A stretch of 22,348 nucleotides of DNA. It comes from Prevotella sp. UBA6429. Lineage in GTDB: Bacteria > Bacteroidota > Bacteroidia > Bacteroidales > Bacteroidaceae. The position numbers were made by a program, and so were the translations under genes. The stretch spans positions 1 through 22,348 of the forward strand of contig DJOV01000085.1 of NCBI GenBank assembly GCA_002437285.1. The letters run 5' to 3'. Shown here piece by piece: positions 7,446 through 15,625 of the stretch; position 1 is the stretch's first letter; every line of letters begins with the position of its first letter. The notes beneath the pieces were generated by a model. That model made no database searches and was not told the DNA's origin. It was given only the letters and a program-made list of their open reading frames with translations.

Positions 7446-9395
7446 TTATTTGAACAGGTGGGGCACAAATTCCTTGAGGCAGCGGCGCCATGTCAGCCAC
7501 TCGTGGTGTGTGCCGGGCGACACATACACGTCGAGCTTCACGCCCAGGTCCTTGAGTTGCTTGGCCATGGCCTCCGTGCCGAAGTTCTCCTCCGAACCGC
7601 AACCCATGAACATGTAGTCCATCTGCTGGTTGAACTTCGCGGCATCAGCGAAGACACCGTTGTAGCACGTCTTCACGTCCACGCCAAAGAGGGCGCCGCT
7701 GAAGGTGCCGAGCGCCGCAAACTTGTCGAGGTGAGGCAGCACCGTGTTGAAGGTCTGCACGCCACCCCACGACAGTCCTGCCATGGCGCGGTGCTTGCGG
7801 TCGGTCTTCGTGCGGAAGGTCTTGTCGACCATGGGGATGAGGTCCTTCAGGATGACATCGTAGAACGTGGCGCCATACTGCTGGCGCGCCCGCTCCATGT
7901 CGGAACCGCGCGGAGCCGAGAAGGGCGCGCGTATGTCACCGCTCTCCATGACCACGATCATGGGCGTGGCCTTGCCTTGCGCGATGAGGTTGTCCATGAC
8001 CTGCGCCATGTGTCCCTGTTTGCTCCATCCAGTCTCGTCCTCGCCCATGCCGTGTTGGAGGTAGAGCACTGGATAACGCTTCTTCGGGTGTGTCTCATAT
8101 TCGGCCGGCGTGTAGACCATGGCCCGCCGATACTGGTGCTGCGAAGCGGCATAGTAGGTGCAGGAGCGCACCTGTCCTCGTGCCACGCCCTGTTGCGGGC
8201 GGTAGTAGTCGCCCTCCTCACCCTCGGCTATCTCGATGCCGCCGGCCTGTCGGCAGCAACCGAAGTAGGTGTCGCTTGCCGGGTCGACGACCGACACGCC
8301 ATCGACGATGAGGAAATAATAGTGGAAGCCCACCACGAGCGGTGCCGTGCTGGCCCACCAGTCACCCTGCGCGTCCCTGACCATCGGGTAGCGTCGTCCG
8401 CAGATGTCCACCTCGACCTCCTTGGCCTGGGGTGCGTGGAGCTTGAAGTAGGCGTGTCGCTCGCTGTCCACCCGCGGATAGTCGTTGCCCGGCAGGGTGG
8501 TTTCGGCCAGTGTCGAGGTGCCCTCGCCCTTCACCAGGCGTATGGTCTGCTGGTCGTGTGCCATGAGCAGCTGTAGCATCTTCTCGCCATAGCGGCGGCC
8601 CAGCGTGCGGTAGCCCTCAGGCAGGAAGTGCAGGCCGTCGCCGCGTTGCGGACAGCCCACCGACGAGATGACGTGAGCCGTGGGTATGGTCTCGGCGATG
8701 TGGTCGATAATCTCATTGTGCTTCCAGCAGATGCCGCCCTCCTTCTGCTGCACCGTCTCGCCGACGAGCAGGGGCACGTCATCGGCCTTCAGTCCCAGGT
8801 CGTTGAGCATGCGCTCGTATATCTTCTTCACCTTCTGCGGCCAGTCTTGCTGTCCGTTGTTGGTCTCACCCTGGTGCAGCAAGATGCCCTTGATGACACC
8901 TTGTTGCTGGGCCCGCTTGGCCAGTTCGATGAGGCGGCCGTAGGGGTTGTCGCCGTAGGCGTGAGCGAAGTTGCGGAGCCAGTCGGCGGTGTTCTTGTCC
9001 TTGAGGTACGCGTCACACTTGTCGGGATCGAAGAGGGCGATGTCCGCTCCTCCCACCGCCACGGTGATGACGCCCACGCGGACGGCTTGTGGCAGGCGCG
9101 CCACCAGCGTCCGTCCGAAATAGTCGACAGGCGTCAGTCCTGTCGTGGGGCGAGCCAGAGGCGGCAGTGCCTTGTGCCATTGTCCTTTGACCCATCCCAG
9201 TCGTTCGTCGTCCATGGCGGCCATCGAGAGGAATCGGTCGTCCACTCCCGTGCGGTCCACCTCTTCTATAGTGGCGTTGCCTTCCATGTTCGATTGTCCG
9301 AAGCACAGGTAAATCTGGAAGTTGGGATCTACGGTGGCTGAGGCGCTCATGAGGGTTGTCAGCCACATTGTGAGCAGCAAGATGGTTTTCTTCAT
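7446..9395 (-). CDS. CE6-CE1 bifunctional carbohydrate esterase
   Basis: A 649-aa secreted protein (signal peptide to about residue 20) with three parts. Residues 25-280 form a SASA/CE6-type acetylesterase with the serine block GQSNMEG (S35), HQGETN (174-179) and GDGLHF (H256). Residues 300-390 are an E-set, CBM48-like beta domain often found before CE1 esterases. Residues 405-649 form a CE1/esterase-D domain with GLSWGG (S542) and the histidine region PGTHHEW (H630/H631). The fusion should remove acetyl groups and possibly feruloyl groups from xylan; CE1 members do either, so the second activity is uncertain. It follows xynF by 233 nt and has its own promoter and a paired operator (9482-9544), so it can start a separate transcript that continues into the GH51 gene. 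Confidence 0.88.
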   Translation of the reverse strand: MKKTILLLTMWLTTLMSASATVDPNFQIYLCFGQSNMEGNATIEEVDRTGVDDRFLSMAAMDDERLGWVKGQWHKALPPLARPTTGLTPVDYFGRTLVARLPQAVRVGVITVAVGGADIALFDPDKCDAYLKDKNTADWLRNFAHAYGDNPYGRLIELAKRAQQQGVIKGILLHQGETNNGQQDWPQKVKKIYERMLNDLGLKADDVPLLVGETVQQKEGGICWKHNEIIDHIAETIPTAHVISSVGCPQRGDGLHFLPEGYRTLGRRYGEKMLQLLMAHDQQTIRLVKGEGTSTLAETTLPGNDYPRVDSERHAYFKLHAPQAKEVEVDICGRRYPMVRDAQGDWWASTAPLVVGFHYYFLIVDGVSVVDPASDTYFGCCRQAGGIEIAEGEEGDYYRPQQGVARGQVRSCTYYAASQHQYRRAMVYTPAEYETHPKKRYPVLYLQHGMGEDETGWSKQGHMAQVMDNLIAQGKATPMIVVMESGDIRAPFSAPRGSDMERARQQYGATFYDVILKDLIPMVDKTFRTKTDRKHRAMAGLSWGGVQTFNTVLPHLDKFAALGTFSGALFGVDVKTCYNGVFADAAKFNQQMDYMFMGCGSEENFGTEAMAKQLKDLGVKLDVYVSPGTHHEWLTWRRCLKEFVPHLFK

Positions 9396-9481
9396 GTCTT
9401 TTGGCTTTTAGTGGTTCTTGCCCAGGGGCTTGTCAGCTGTCTCAAGCCAGCCGTGGGTGTGATGGTGTGATTTAGTCGCGG

Positions 9482-9489
9482 CAAAGTTA
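9482..9489 (-). promoter_or_regulatory. -7 element of the esterase promoter
   Basis: Read on the minus strand this is TAACTTTG followed by CCGCG, a full Bacteroidetes -7 match. No TTTG-type -33 is present at 19 nt, as expected for a promoter that needs an activator. The start site would be near 9475, giving a leader of about 80 nt before the ATG at 9395. The same TAACTTTGCCG string precedes xynF. Confidence 0.6.
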
Positions 9490-9511
9490 ATGTTTTCTCT
9501 CCGCAACGGTT

Positions 9512-9544
9512 TTGCCACTTGTATCAAAAATGTTGCCACTTGTA
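9512..9544 (-). promoter_or_regulatory. Direct-repeat operator, likely XynR site
   Basis: TACAAGTGGCAA occurs twice, perfectly, on the minus strand (9544-9533 and 9523-9512) with a 21-nt period, two helical turns. The inner copy ends 22 nt before the TA of the -7 element. Tandem half-sites spaced by two turns are what an AraC-type output domain of a hybrid two-component regulator would bind. Binding by XynR is inferred from context. Confidence 0.65.
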
Positions 9545-9628
9545 GCAAGAGGGCGTTTCATGTAAATCTTCCTGTCGCCCCCCACACAACCGCTGACACC
9601 TGATCCGAGGTATAGCCATCTCCATATC

Positions 9629-11512
9629 TCAGGGCCTGCGGGCCTGTCCCTGAGCATAGCGTGCAAAGTAAGTGAGACACGTGTCGCGCCACTCACGGGC
9701 GCTGGCCACTTGCTCGCGCAGCAAGTCCTCGACACGCCGCCAGCGCGCCCCGTCGTCATCGCCATGGCTCATCTCCTCGCTTCGCAGCGACAGCCATACA
9801 GGCAGGTAGCCTTCCACGGCACGCACACCACGGTTGTAGTGGGCCTGCAGATTGTGCCACAGCGTCTGGCCATTGCTCATCCGGTGATTCCACCCGACAT
9901 GGTGGAACCACAGGAGATACTCCTCCGGACAGGTGCCGGCGTCATCATAGAGCGAGCGGTAGGGTTCACGATACTGCGCCGTGGCCCCCGACCCTCGCGA
10001 CGACCGGTCGAAGCCCACTCCCGCGCTGTCGGCCCGGTGGTAATAGACGGGACACCACTCCAAGGGATAGTCGGCCTTGTAGCCATCAGGTTCAGGGCCA
10101 TAATGGTGGTCGAAACGGAAGATGTGGTGCAAGCCGAGCGGCATCATGTAGTCTACACAGTCCTCGCGGCTCCGCATCATGATGGGCCTCATCCTCCCAG
10201 CCAGCTCACGGCTGTCCCCGAAGGTGAGGCGCAACCACTCATCCGCGATGCTGTCGGCACTGAGCGTGGGATCCCAGGCCAAGCGCCCGAAGGCATACCA
10301 GTTGGCTTGCGAGAAGTCGTGGCCACACCAGTTGCGGTCATCACCGACATTGCTCACGCCCGCCACGCCCCGGAGCCGCGACGGCGACACAAAGCCGAGA
10401 AACTCCTTCCACATCGTGGCGAGATAGACCAGGTGCCTGGCCTGTCCCGTGTATTCCTGGGTGATCTGCCACTCCGCCATCTGGTCGGTGCGCGTCATCC
10501 GGTCGAAGATGGGGGCGTAAGGCTCACGCGGCTGGAAGTCGAGCGGTCCGTTCTTGCTCTGCAAGATGACATTGTCGGCAAACGTCCCGTCGAGTTCCTG
10601 AAACTCCGACACCGCCTGTTTCACACGATCCTCGCCCTTGTGCTTGGCCCCATAGACAAACGATCGCCACATCACAATGCCACCATGGGGCTTCAGGGCC
10701 GCCGCCAGCATGTTGGCACCATCGGCATGCGTGCGCCCATAGTCGAAGGGCCCCGGCTGCCCCTCAGAGTTAGCCTTGACGAGGAAACCACCGAAGTCGG
10801 GTATCATCCGATAGATCTCGTCAGCCTTTGCCGCCCACCATTGGCGCACGGCCGGATCCAGGGGATCGGCCGTCGCTGTCTGGCCGAGCGCCTTGGGCGA
10901 CCCGAAGTTGACCGAGATGTAGACCCGCATGCCCCACGGGCGCAGGATATTGGCAATCATCCTCACCGAGTCGAGATAGACATGTGTGAGCATCTTGGGC
11001 GAGGCATTCACATTGTTGAGCACCGCCCCATTGATGCCCACCGAGGCGTTGGCCCGCGCATAGGCTTCTACGCGCAGAGCCTGTGGCGACGGATGGGCTG
11101 AGAAAAAGCTTTCGGGACGCAAGCCGCAGTTCCAGAAGATGCTCTTGCCGGCATAGCCACGCTCGATGGTTCCGTCGAGATTGTCCCAGTGGTTGAGCAG
11201 TCGAAGGGCGAAGGCAGGCCTGAAGAGGCTGTCCATGGCATGCATCTGCCCCAATGCCGAGAGCCGCCGGGCGGCAAACTGGCCATGGAGCAATCCCGCG
11301 CGTGTGGCCGACCGTATGGTCAGCCTGCCCCGCTTGTCGCAGACGAGGCGGAACGAGCCGTCGGCCAGCATGCGCCTGTCAAGGCGCGTGTGGGCCTTGG
11401 CCTCACAACGAGAAAGGCGTTCCAGCCACAGCCCGTGGCCGTCATTGGCCAAGGACAGGAGTGGTTGGAACGCCATTAGGAATGAGAAAGTAATCTTGAA
11501 AAGTCTTGTCAT
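9629..11512 (-). CDS. xynF: GH67 alpha-glucuronidase
   Basis: A 627-aa exported enzyme (signal peptide to about LSLA, residue 22) that removes 4-O-methylglucuronic acid from the ends of xylo-oligosaccharides. The N-terminal beta domain is short (about 23-97). The barrel carries the GH67 residues: general acid E250 in VKANSEGQPGPF, and the base pair D325 in NGPLDFQ and E353 in TQEYTGQ, 28 residues apart as in characterised family members. The all-helical C-terminal region ends about residue 600. The gene starts 31 nt after the xynR stop on the same strand and has a -7 element overlapping that stop codon. It corresponds to xynF of the Prevotella bryantii cluster by family and position. Confidence 0.93.
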   Translation of the reverse strand: MTRLFKITFSFLMAFQPLLSLANDGHGLWLERLSRCEAKAHTRLDRRMLADGSFRLVCDKRGRLTIRSATRAGLLHGQFAARRLSALGQMHAMDSLFRPAFALRLLNHWDNLDGTIERGYAGKSIFWNCGLRPESFFSAHPSPQALRVEAYARANASVGINGAVLNNVNASPKMLTHVYLDSVRMIANILRPWGMRVYISVNFGSPKALGQTATADPLDPAVRQWWAAKADEIYRMIPDFGGFLVKANSEGQPGPFDYGRTHADGANMLAAALKPHGGIVMWRSFVYGAKHKGEDRVKQAVSEFQELDGTFADNVILQSKNGPLDFQPREPYAPIFDRMTRTDQMAEWQITQEYTGQARHLVYLATMWKEFLGFVSPSRLRGVAGVSNVGDDRNWCGHDFSQANWYAFGRLAWDPTLSADSIADEWLRLTFGDSRELAGRMRPIMMRSREDCVDYMMPLGLHHIFRFDHHYGPEPDGYKADYPLEWCPVYYHRADSAGVGFDRSSRGSGATAQYREPYRSLYDDAGTCPEEYLLWFHHVGWNHRMSNGQTLWHNLQAHYNRGVRAVEGYLPVWLSLRSEEMSHGDDDGARWRRVEDLLREQVASAREWRDTCLTYFARYAQGQARRP

Positions 11513-11538
11513 ATGAACTTACCGATAGGATTCATCGG

Positions 11539-11546
11539 CAAAGTTA
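11539..11546 (-). promoter_or_regulatory. -7 element of the xynF promoter
   Basis: The minus-strand sequence TAACTTTG overlaps the xynR stop codon TAA. It continues CCG, as in the esterase promoter. No -33 match is present. The predicted start site (about 11532) leaves a leader of roughly 20 nt. A 5-bp hairpin CCGAT/ATCGG spans the leader. Confidence 0.5.
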
Positions 11547-14500
11547 CGACATGTCATCCACATCGCCGTCCTCCTTTGTCTCTGACTCTTTGCAGTAAGT
11601 CTCATAATATTCAGTGGGGTTCATACCGAAATGTTTTTTGAAGGCCGTGGAGAAATGGGCCCTGTTGTTGAATCCCACGGAGTAGGCCACCTGCGTGACA
11701 TTGATCGCTCCCTCCCTGATGAGCTTGGCCGCCTGCTCCAGCCTGAGGTTGCGTATGAAGTCGGAGGTGGATATGCCCGTGATTTCCTTCATCTTGCGGT
11801 GCAGGTGCGCCCTGCTGATGCCCACGCTCTCAGTGAGCATCTCCACGTTGAAGTCCGGGTTTTGCAGGTTGTCGTTGACACACTTCATGATGCGCTCCAT
11901 CAGTGCGTCGTTGTTGCCCTTCACGCTGATGTCCTTCACCTTGTCCTGCTGCTCCTGCGCTCCAGAGAACTTACCGCGCAGACGCCGCACGTTGTCCACA
12001 AGATTGTCGATGAGCACATGCAGCTCGTCCATGTCAAACGGTTTGGCCAGGTAGGCATCGGCCCCTCGCCGCAGTCCCTCCAGGCGGTGGGCCACATCAG
12101 CCTTGGAGGTGAGCAGTATGACGGGAATGTCGCTGATGTTGGGGTTGCCCTTGATCTCCTTGAGCAGGGAGATGCCGTCCATGGTGGGCATCACCACGTC
12201 GGAGATGACAAGGTCATAGTTGCCCGTGAGCAGTCGCTCGAGCCCCTCCTTGCCGTCGGCAGCTGTGTCAAACTTGTACCACGTGCCCAGTTCGCCGGCA
12301 ATGTACTTGGGTATCTCGCGGTCGTCATCGACCACGAGTACACGCAGGTTACGGTTGGCCGTGGCCTTGCGCTTCTCCCTTACGGGTTCCGGTGCCTGCT
12401 CCGTCTCCATGATTTCTTCGGGGTTGAAGTGGTCTTTGCCTTCACGTAGCGTTACCTCAAAGCAGGCCCCATGCCCGGCGTCGGTGCGGTTGCGTGCGCT
12501 GATCTTGCCATGGTGCAGTTCCACGATGGCCTGGCAGAGGTTGAGCCCTATGCCCGTTCCCGCATGGTGTTCGCCCGCAAGGGTCTTTCCCTGGTAGAAC
12601 CTGACGAAGAGACGACGGGCGTCGACGTTGCCCAATCCAGGTCCGTCATCGACCACGGCAAGGGTGACCGCACCGTCTCCTCGGCCCACACGCACATCAA
12701 TATGGCCGCCCTCAGGCGTGTACTTCATGGCGTTGGACAAGAGGTTTGACACCACCTTGTCGAAGTTGATGCGGTCAATCCACACCTTCACCGCCTCATG
12801 GTCGGCTTGATAGGGTATGCCCTGGGCGTCGGTGAGGCGCAGGGTGATGTTCTTCTCGTCAGCCCTGAACTTAAACAGTCGGATGATAGGCTCCACGAAG
12901 TTGACAAGATCCGTCTCCTGGCACTCCAGCTTGAGCTGTTTCTTGTCGATCTTCCGTTCGTCCAATATCTGGTTGACAAGCATCATCAGCCGCTGCGCGT
13001 TGCGGTCAATGATGTCTATTTCCTCCGTGCAGTCGGTGCCGCCGAGCTTCTTCTTCAGTTTGGCGAGCGGTCCCATGATGAGTGACAGCGGCGAGCGTAT
13101 GTCGTGCGTAGCATTGATGAGGAACCGCATCTTCTGCTCGTCCAGGTCAGCCTTGCGCTTGCGCTCATAGGTAAGCAAGACGAAAATGAGCAGCGAGGCG
13201 AAGAGGAGGAAATAGATGACATATGCCACGGTGGAGGCATACCACGGCGCGCGCACGGTGATCGTGATGGTGGTGGCGCGCTCCGAGAGGGAGCCATTGT
13301 AAGAGGCGCGCACCTCAATGGTGTAGGTGCCCGGCTCCAGCTTGTTGAACGGGATGGCGTTGACCCCCTCATCGGTCATGATCCACTTGCCACCGTTGAT
13401 GCGGTAAGCAAATGAGATGTCGGCCTGGTTCCTGAAGTTGAGCAACGAGAACTCCAGGCTGAAGGAGTTTTCAGTGTAAGGCAAGGAGAACGTGCTGTCC
13501 AGGCAAGGCTTGCGCTGGCCGTCCACGATGAAGTTGGTGAGGCGCGCCGCCCCCACCTTTTCGTGCCGGGCGTTCACCGCCTGCGGGTAGAAGGTGGTCA
13601 CGCCACTGGCCATGCCATAGAGGATGCGTCCGTCGGCCGTGTGAGCCATGGCACCCCTCACATACTCATGCCCCGCCAGTCCGCTTCCGCTGACATATCC
13701 GCAAAAGTCGCGTTTGGCCACATTGTATTGCCAGATGCCCATCGTGGTGCTTGCCCAGAGGTTGCCCTTGCCGTCTGTGGTCAGCGAGCAGATGCTCTTG
13801 CCGTCGAGCACCTCACTGCCTTGGAACCTGCTGGTCTTCCGTGTCTTCTTATTATATAGGTATAGGCCGTTGTCGGTACCGATGACGATGTTGCCCTGCC
13901 GGTCGGTCGTGATGGCATTGGCCTGCATGTTGGGCAGGATGATCGACCATCCGAGGTCGTCAAACCGTAGCGTGCGGGTGTTGAGGTTGCACACGCCGCT
14001 TGCGGTGGCGATCCACAAGCGGTGGTCACCGTCGAAGTAGAGCGCGCGCACCCAGTCGTTGCAGAGCCGGTCACCCGGTCGTTTGGCGTTCATGCTGAGC
14101 ACGCTCACCTTGTCACCCTGCGTGTCGAGCACGTAAATGCCCCGGCTATAGACCGACACGAACAGGCGCCCCCTGCCGTCATCGGCCATGCCGTAGACAC
14201 TTGCTCCCTCGAAGGTCAAGCGCTGTCGCGCCACCCCTGTCTCCGGCTGATAGCTGTAGAGCGCGTTGCCCGTGCCCAGCCAGTAGCCTCCCTGTCGGTC
14301 GCGGTAGATGATGTTGGTTCCGGCCGGTGCCTTCGGATGTGCCGTGATGCGTCCGTCGCGGTCGAAGCGGAACACGCCACTGTTGGGCACCACGCACCAG
14401 GTGTCTCCTTGGTCTCCATAAGCCAATGAGGACACGGCGCCGCCCGTGTTGTAGTTTTGCGACTCGAAGGTCCAAGTGCAGAACTCGTTTTGCTCATGGT

Positions 14501-15485
14501 CGCCGAGCATCAGCAGACCTTTCTTGTGACAGCTGACCCAGAGGTTATGATCCTTGTCCATGAACAGGTCCCGGACGTTAGCGGCCTGCGGTTCAAATCC
14601 CCTGACATCGATGCCCGGGTAGGGTTCGAGGCGCTTGCTTCCGCGCTGCGCCACGAGCACGCCACTCTCCGCTGTGCCCACGTAGACATTGCCTTGCCGG
14701 TCCGTCATGGCCGAGGTGATGGTCATGTTGCCCTTGAGGGGTCCGAAGTCGTAGCCTGCGTCACTGATGCGGTCGGTGCGGTAATCATATTGCGCGATGC
14801 CTGCGGTACAGGTGATGATGAGCTTGTCGCCGTGCTGCGAGAATCCCACGGGCTCTCCATAAGGCGACAGGTAACGCTGCGCCTTCAACTTGCCGCCCTC
14901 GCGATGGTATCTCACGATGGTCGAGAGATGGTTGCCCTGCCAGAGGTTTCCCTGGCGGTCCTCATAGATCTTGGTGAAGTACTCGTCAATGCCGTCCACC
15001 TTGTATTGCCGCAGCCAGGTCACGTTGTCACTTCCCCGCTTGATGGCATAGAGGCCATAGCCAGCCGTGCCGATGAGGATGTCGCCCGTGTGGCTCTCGA
15101 TGATGCAGGAGATGCGGGGATCGCTTTTCCTGGGCAACCGGTAACGCACAAAGCGGTCGTTGGCGTAGTCGTATCTCATGAGTCCCCTGGCGCTTCCTAT
15201 CCAGAAGCGTCCCTGCCGGTCGACGAGGAAGGAACTGATGCTGTTGTCGGTGAGTGAAGTGGTGTCACCATCGGCATGCAGGTAGTTGACAAAATGGTAA
15301 CCGTCGAAACGGCTCAGCCCATAGTCGGTGCCTACCCAGATGTAGCCGTACCGGTCTTGCGTGACACGGTTGATCAGTGTGCTGGGCAGTTTGTCCGCCA
15401 TGTACAGCAACCCGTTGTCAGCGCGCACCATGATGGCGAGCAGGAGCAGGAATACTAAGGTTAGCTTCGAATAAAAATGTCTCAT
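11544..15485 (-). CDS. xynR: XynR hybrid two-component system regulator
   Basis: A 1313-aa one-protein signalling system that should sense xylan fragments in the periplasm and activate this locus. After a signal anchor (MRHFYSKLTLVFLLLLAI) come the repeated beta-propeller blades (about 25-640, recurring DRQGNxWxGT-type strands) and a Y_Y_Y domain (about 665-745). A membrane helix spans 751-773. The histidine kinase has phospho-acceptor H794 in NATHDIRSP, an N-box NLLSNAMKY, and GTGIGL. The receiver domain has phospho-acceptor D1096 in ISDVVMP. The AraC-type DNA-binding domain occupies about 1190-1292. The frame is open 53 codons upstream, but the ATG at 15485 starts directly with the signal sequence. 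It is divergent from xynE and upstream of xynF. The symbol follows Prevotella bryantii xynR. Confidence 0.93.
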   Translation of the reverse strand: MRHFYSKLTLVFLLLLAIMVRADNGLLYMADKLPSTLINRVTQDRYGYIWVGTDYGLSRFDGYHFVNYLHADGDTTSLTDNSISSFLVDRQGRFWIGSARGLMRYDYANDRFVRYRLPRKSDPRISCIIESHTGDILIGTAGYGLYAIKRGSDNVTWLRQYKVDGIDEYFTKIYEDRQGNLWQGNHLSTIVRYHREGGKLKAQRYLSPYGEPVGFSQHGDKLIITCTAGIAQYDYRTDRISDAGYDFGPLKGNMTITSAMTDRQGNVYVGTAESGVLVAQRGSKRLEPYPGIDVRGFEPQAANVRDLFMDKDHNLWVSCHKKGLLMLGDHEQNEFCTWTFESQNYNTGGAVSSLAYGDQGDTWCVVPNSGVFRFDRDGRITAHPKAPAGTNIIYRDRQGGYWLGTGNALYSYQPETGVARQRLTFEGASVYGMADDGRGRLFVSVYSRGIYVLDTQGDKVSVLSMNAKRPGDRLCNDWVRALYFDGDHRLWIATASGVCNLNTRTLRFDDLGWSIILPNMQANAITTDRQGNIVIGTDNGLYLYNKKTRKTSRFQGSEVLDGKSICSLTTDGKGNLWASTTMGIWQYNVAKRDFCGYVSGSGLAGHEYVRGAMAHTADGRILYGMASGVTTFYPQAVNARHEKVGAARLTNFIVDGQRKPCLDSTFSLPYTENSFSLEFSLLNFRNQADISFAYRINGGKWIMTDEGVNAIPFNKLEPGTYTIEVRASYNGSLSERATTITITVRAPWYASTVAYVIYFLLFASLLIFVLLTYERKRKADLDEQKMRFLINATHDIRSPLSLIMGPLAKLKKKLGGTDCTEEIDIIDRNAQRLMMLVNQILDERKIDKKQLKLECQETDLVNFVEPIIRLFKFRADEKNITLRLTDAQGIPYQADHEAVKVWIDRINFDKVVSNLLSNAMKYTPEGGHIDVRVGRGDGAVTLAVVDDGPGLGNVDARRLFVRFYQGKTLAGEHHAGTGIGLNLCQAIVELHHGKISARNRTDAGHGACFEVTLREGKDHFNPEEIMETEQAPEPVREKRKATANRNLRVLVVDDDREIPKYIAGELGTWYKFDTAADGKEGLERLLTGNYDLVISDVVMPTMDGISLLKEIKGNPNISDIPVILLTSKADVAHRLEGLRRGADAYLAKPFDMDELHVLIDNLVDNVRRLRGKFSGAQEQQDKVKDISVKGNNDALMERIMKCVNDNLQNPDFNVEMLTESVGISRAHLHRKMKEITGISTSDFIRNLRLEQAAKLIREGAINVTQVAYSVGFNNRAHFSTAFKKHFGMNPTEYYETYCKESETKEDGDVDDMS
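11569..11601 (-). promoter_or_regulatory. Candidate XynR half-sites upstream of xynF
   Basis: At the same 22-nt distance from the -7 TA as in the esterase promoter, the minus strand reads GACAAAGGAGGA (11580-11569). Twenty-one nt further up it reads GACTTACTGCAA (11601-11590). The inner copy keeps ACAA and the outer copy keeps AC and GCAA of the esterase repeat. The site lies inside the 3' end of xynR, so coding constraint could also explain it. Confidence 0.35.
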
Positions 15486-15494
15486 AAAAGGTTG

Positions 15495-15508
15495 TTTTGC
15501 ATGCAAAA
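15495..15508. promoter_or_regulatory. 14-bp palindrome in the xynR leader
   Basis: TTTTGCATGCAAAA is a perfect 14-bp palindrome 10 nt before the xynR start codon, and it overlaps the proposed xynR -7 element. It could be an operator that blocks xynR transcription or a small leader hairpin. No regulator for it is identifiable here. Confidence 0.4.
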
Positions 15509-15511
15509 ATA
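15504..15511 (-). promoter_or_regulatory. Possible xynR -7 element
   Basis: Minus-strand TATTTTTG followed by C matches TAnnTTTG and lies 19 nt before the xynR ATG, so the leader would be only about 12 nt. No -33 element and no ACAA half-sites occur at the position seen in the other xylan promoters, so XynR autoregulation through that site type is not suggested. Confidence 0.35.
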
Positions 15512-15541
15512 ATAAAAAAATGGATATATAGAGAAAAATGA

Positions 15542-15574
15542 GACAAAAAGAAACGCAGTAGCGACAAGAAAACC
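15542..15574 (+). promoter_or_regulatory. Candidate XynR half-sites upstream of xynE
   Basis: GACAAAAAGAAA (15542-15553) and GACAAGAAAACC (15563-15574) repeat with a 21-nt period. The inner copy ends 22 nt before the TA of the -7 element. Period and distance are identical to the esterase operator, and ACAA sits in the same register in all four half-sites. The region is A-rich, so some matching is expected by chance. Confidence 0.45.
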
Positions 15575-15596
15575 GATTATTCAAATGATAAATGCC

Positions 15597-15604
15597 TAAT
15601 TTTG
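15597..15604 (+). promoter_or_regulatory. -7 element of the xynEDAB promoter
   Basis: TAATTTTG followed by CGGC fits the Bacteroidetes -7 consensus. No TTTG lies 19 nt upstream, consistent with activator dependence. The start site would be near 15611, about 15 nt before the xynE ATG at 15626. Confidence 0.55.
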
Positions 15605-15625
15605 CGGCATCAAACCTATACGGAC

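Noticed and set aside
9710..11101. 463-aa plus-strand frame opposite xynF
   Set aside because: Antisense shadow of the GH67 gene; no domain and composition typical of GC-rich shadows.
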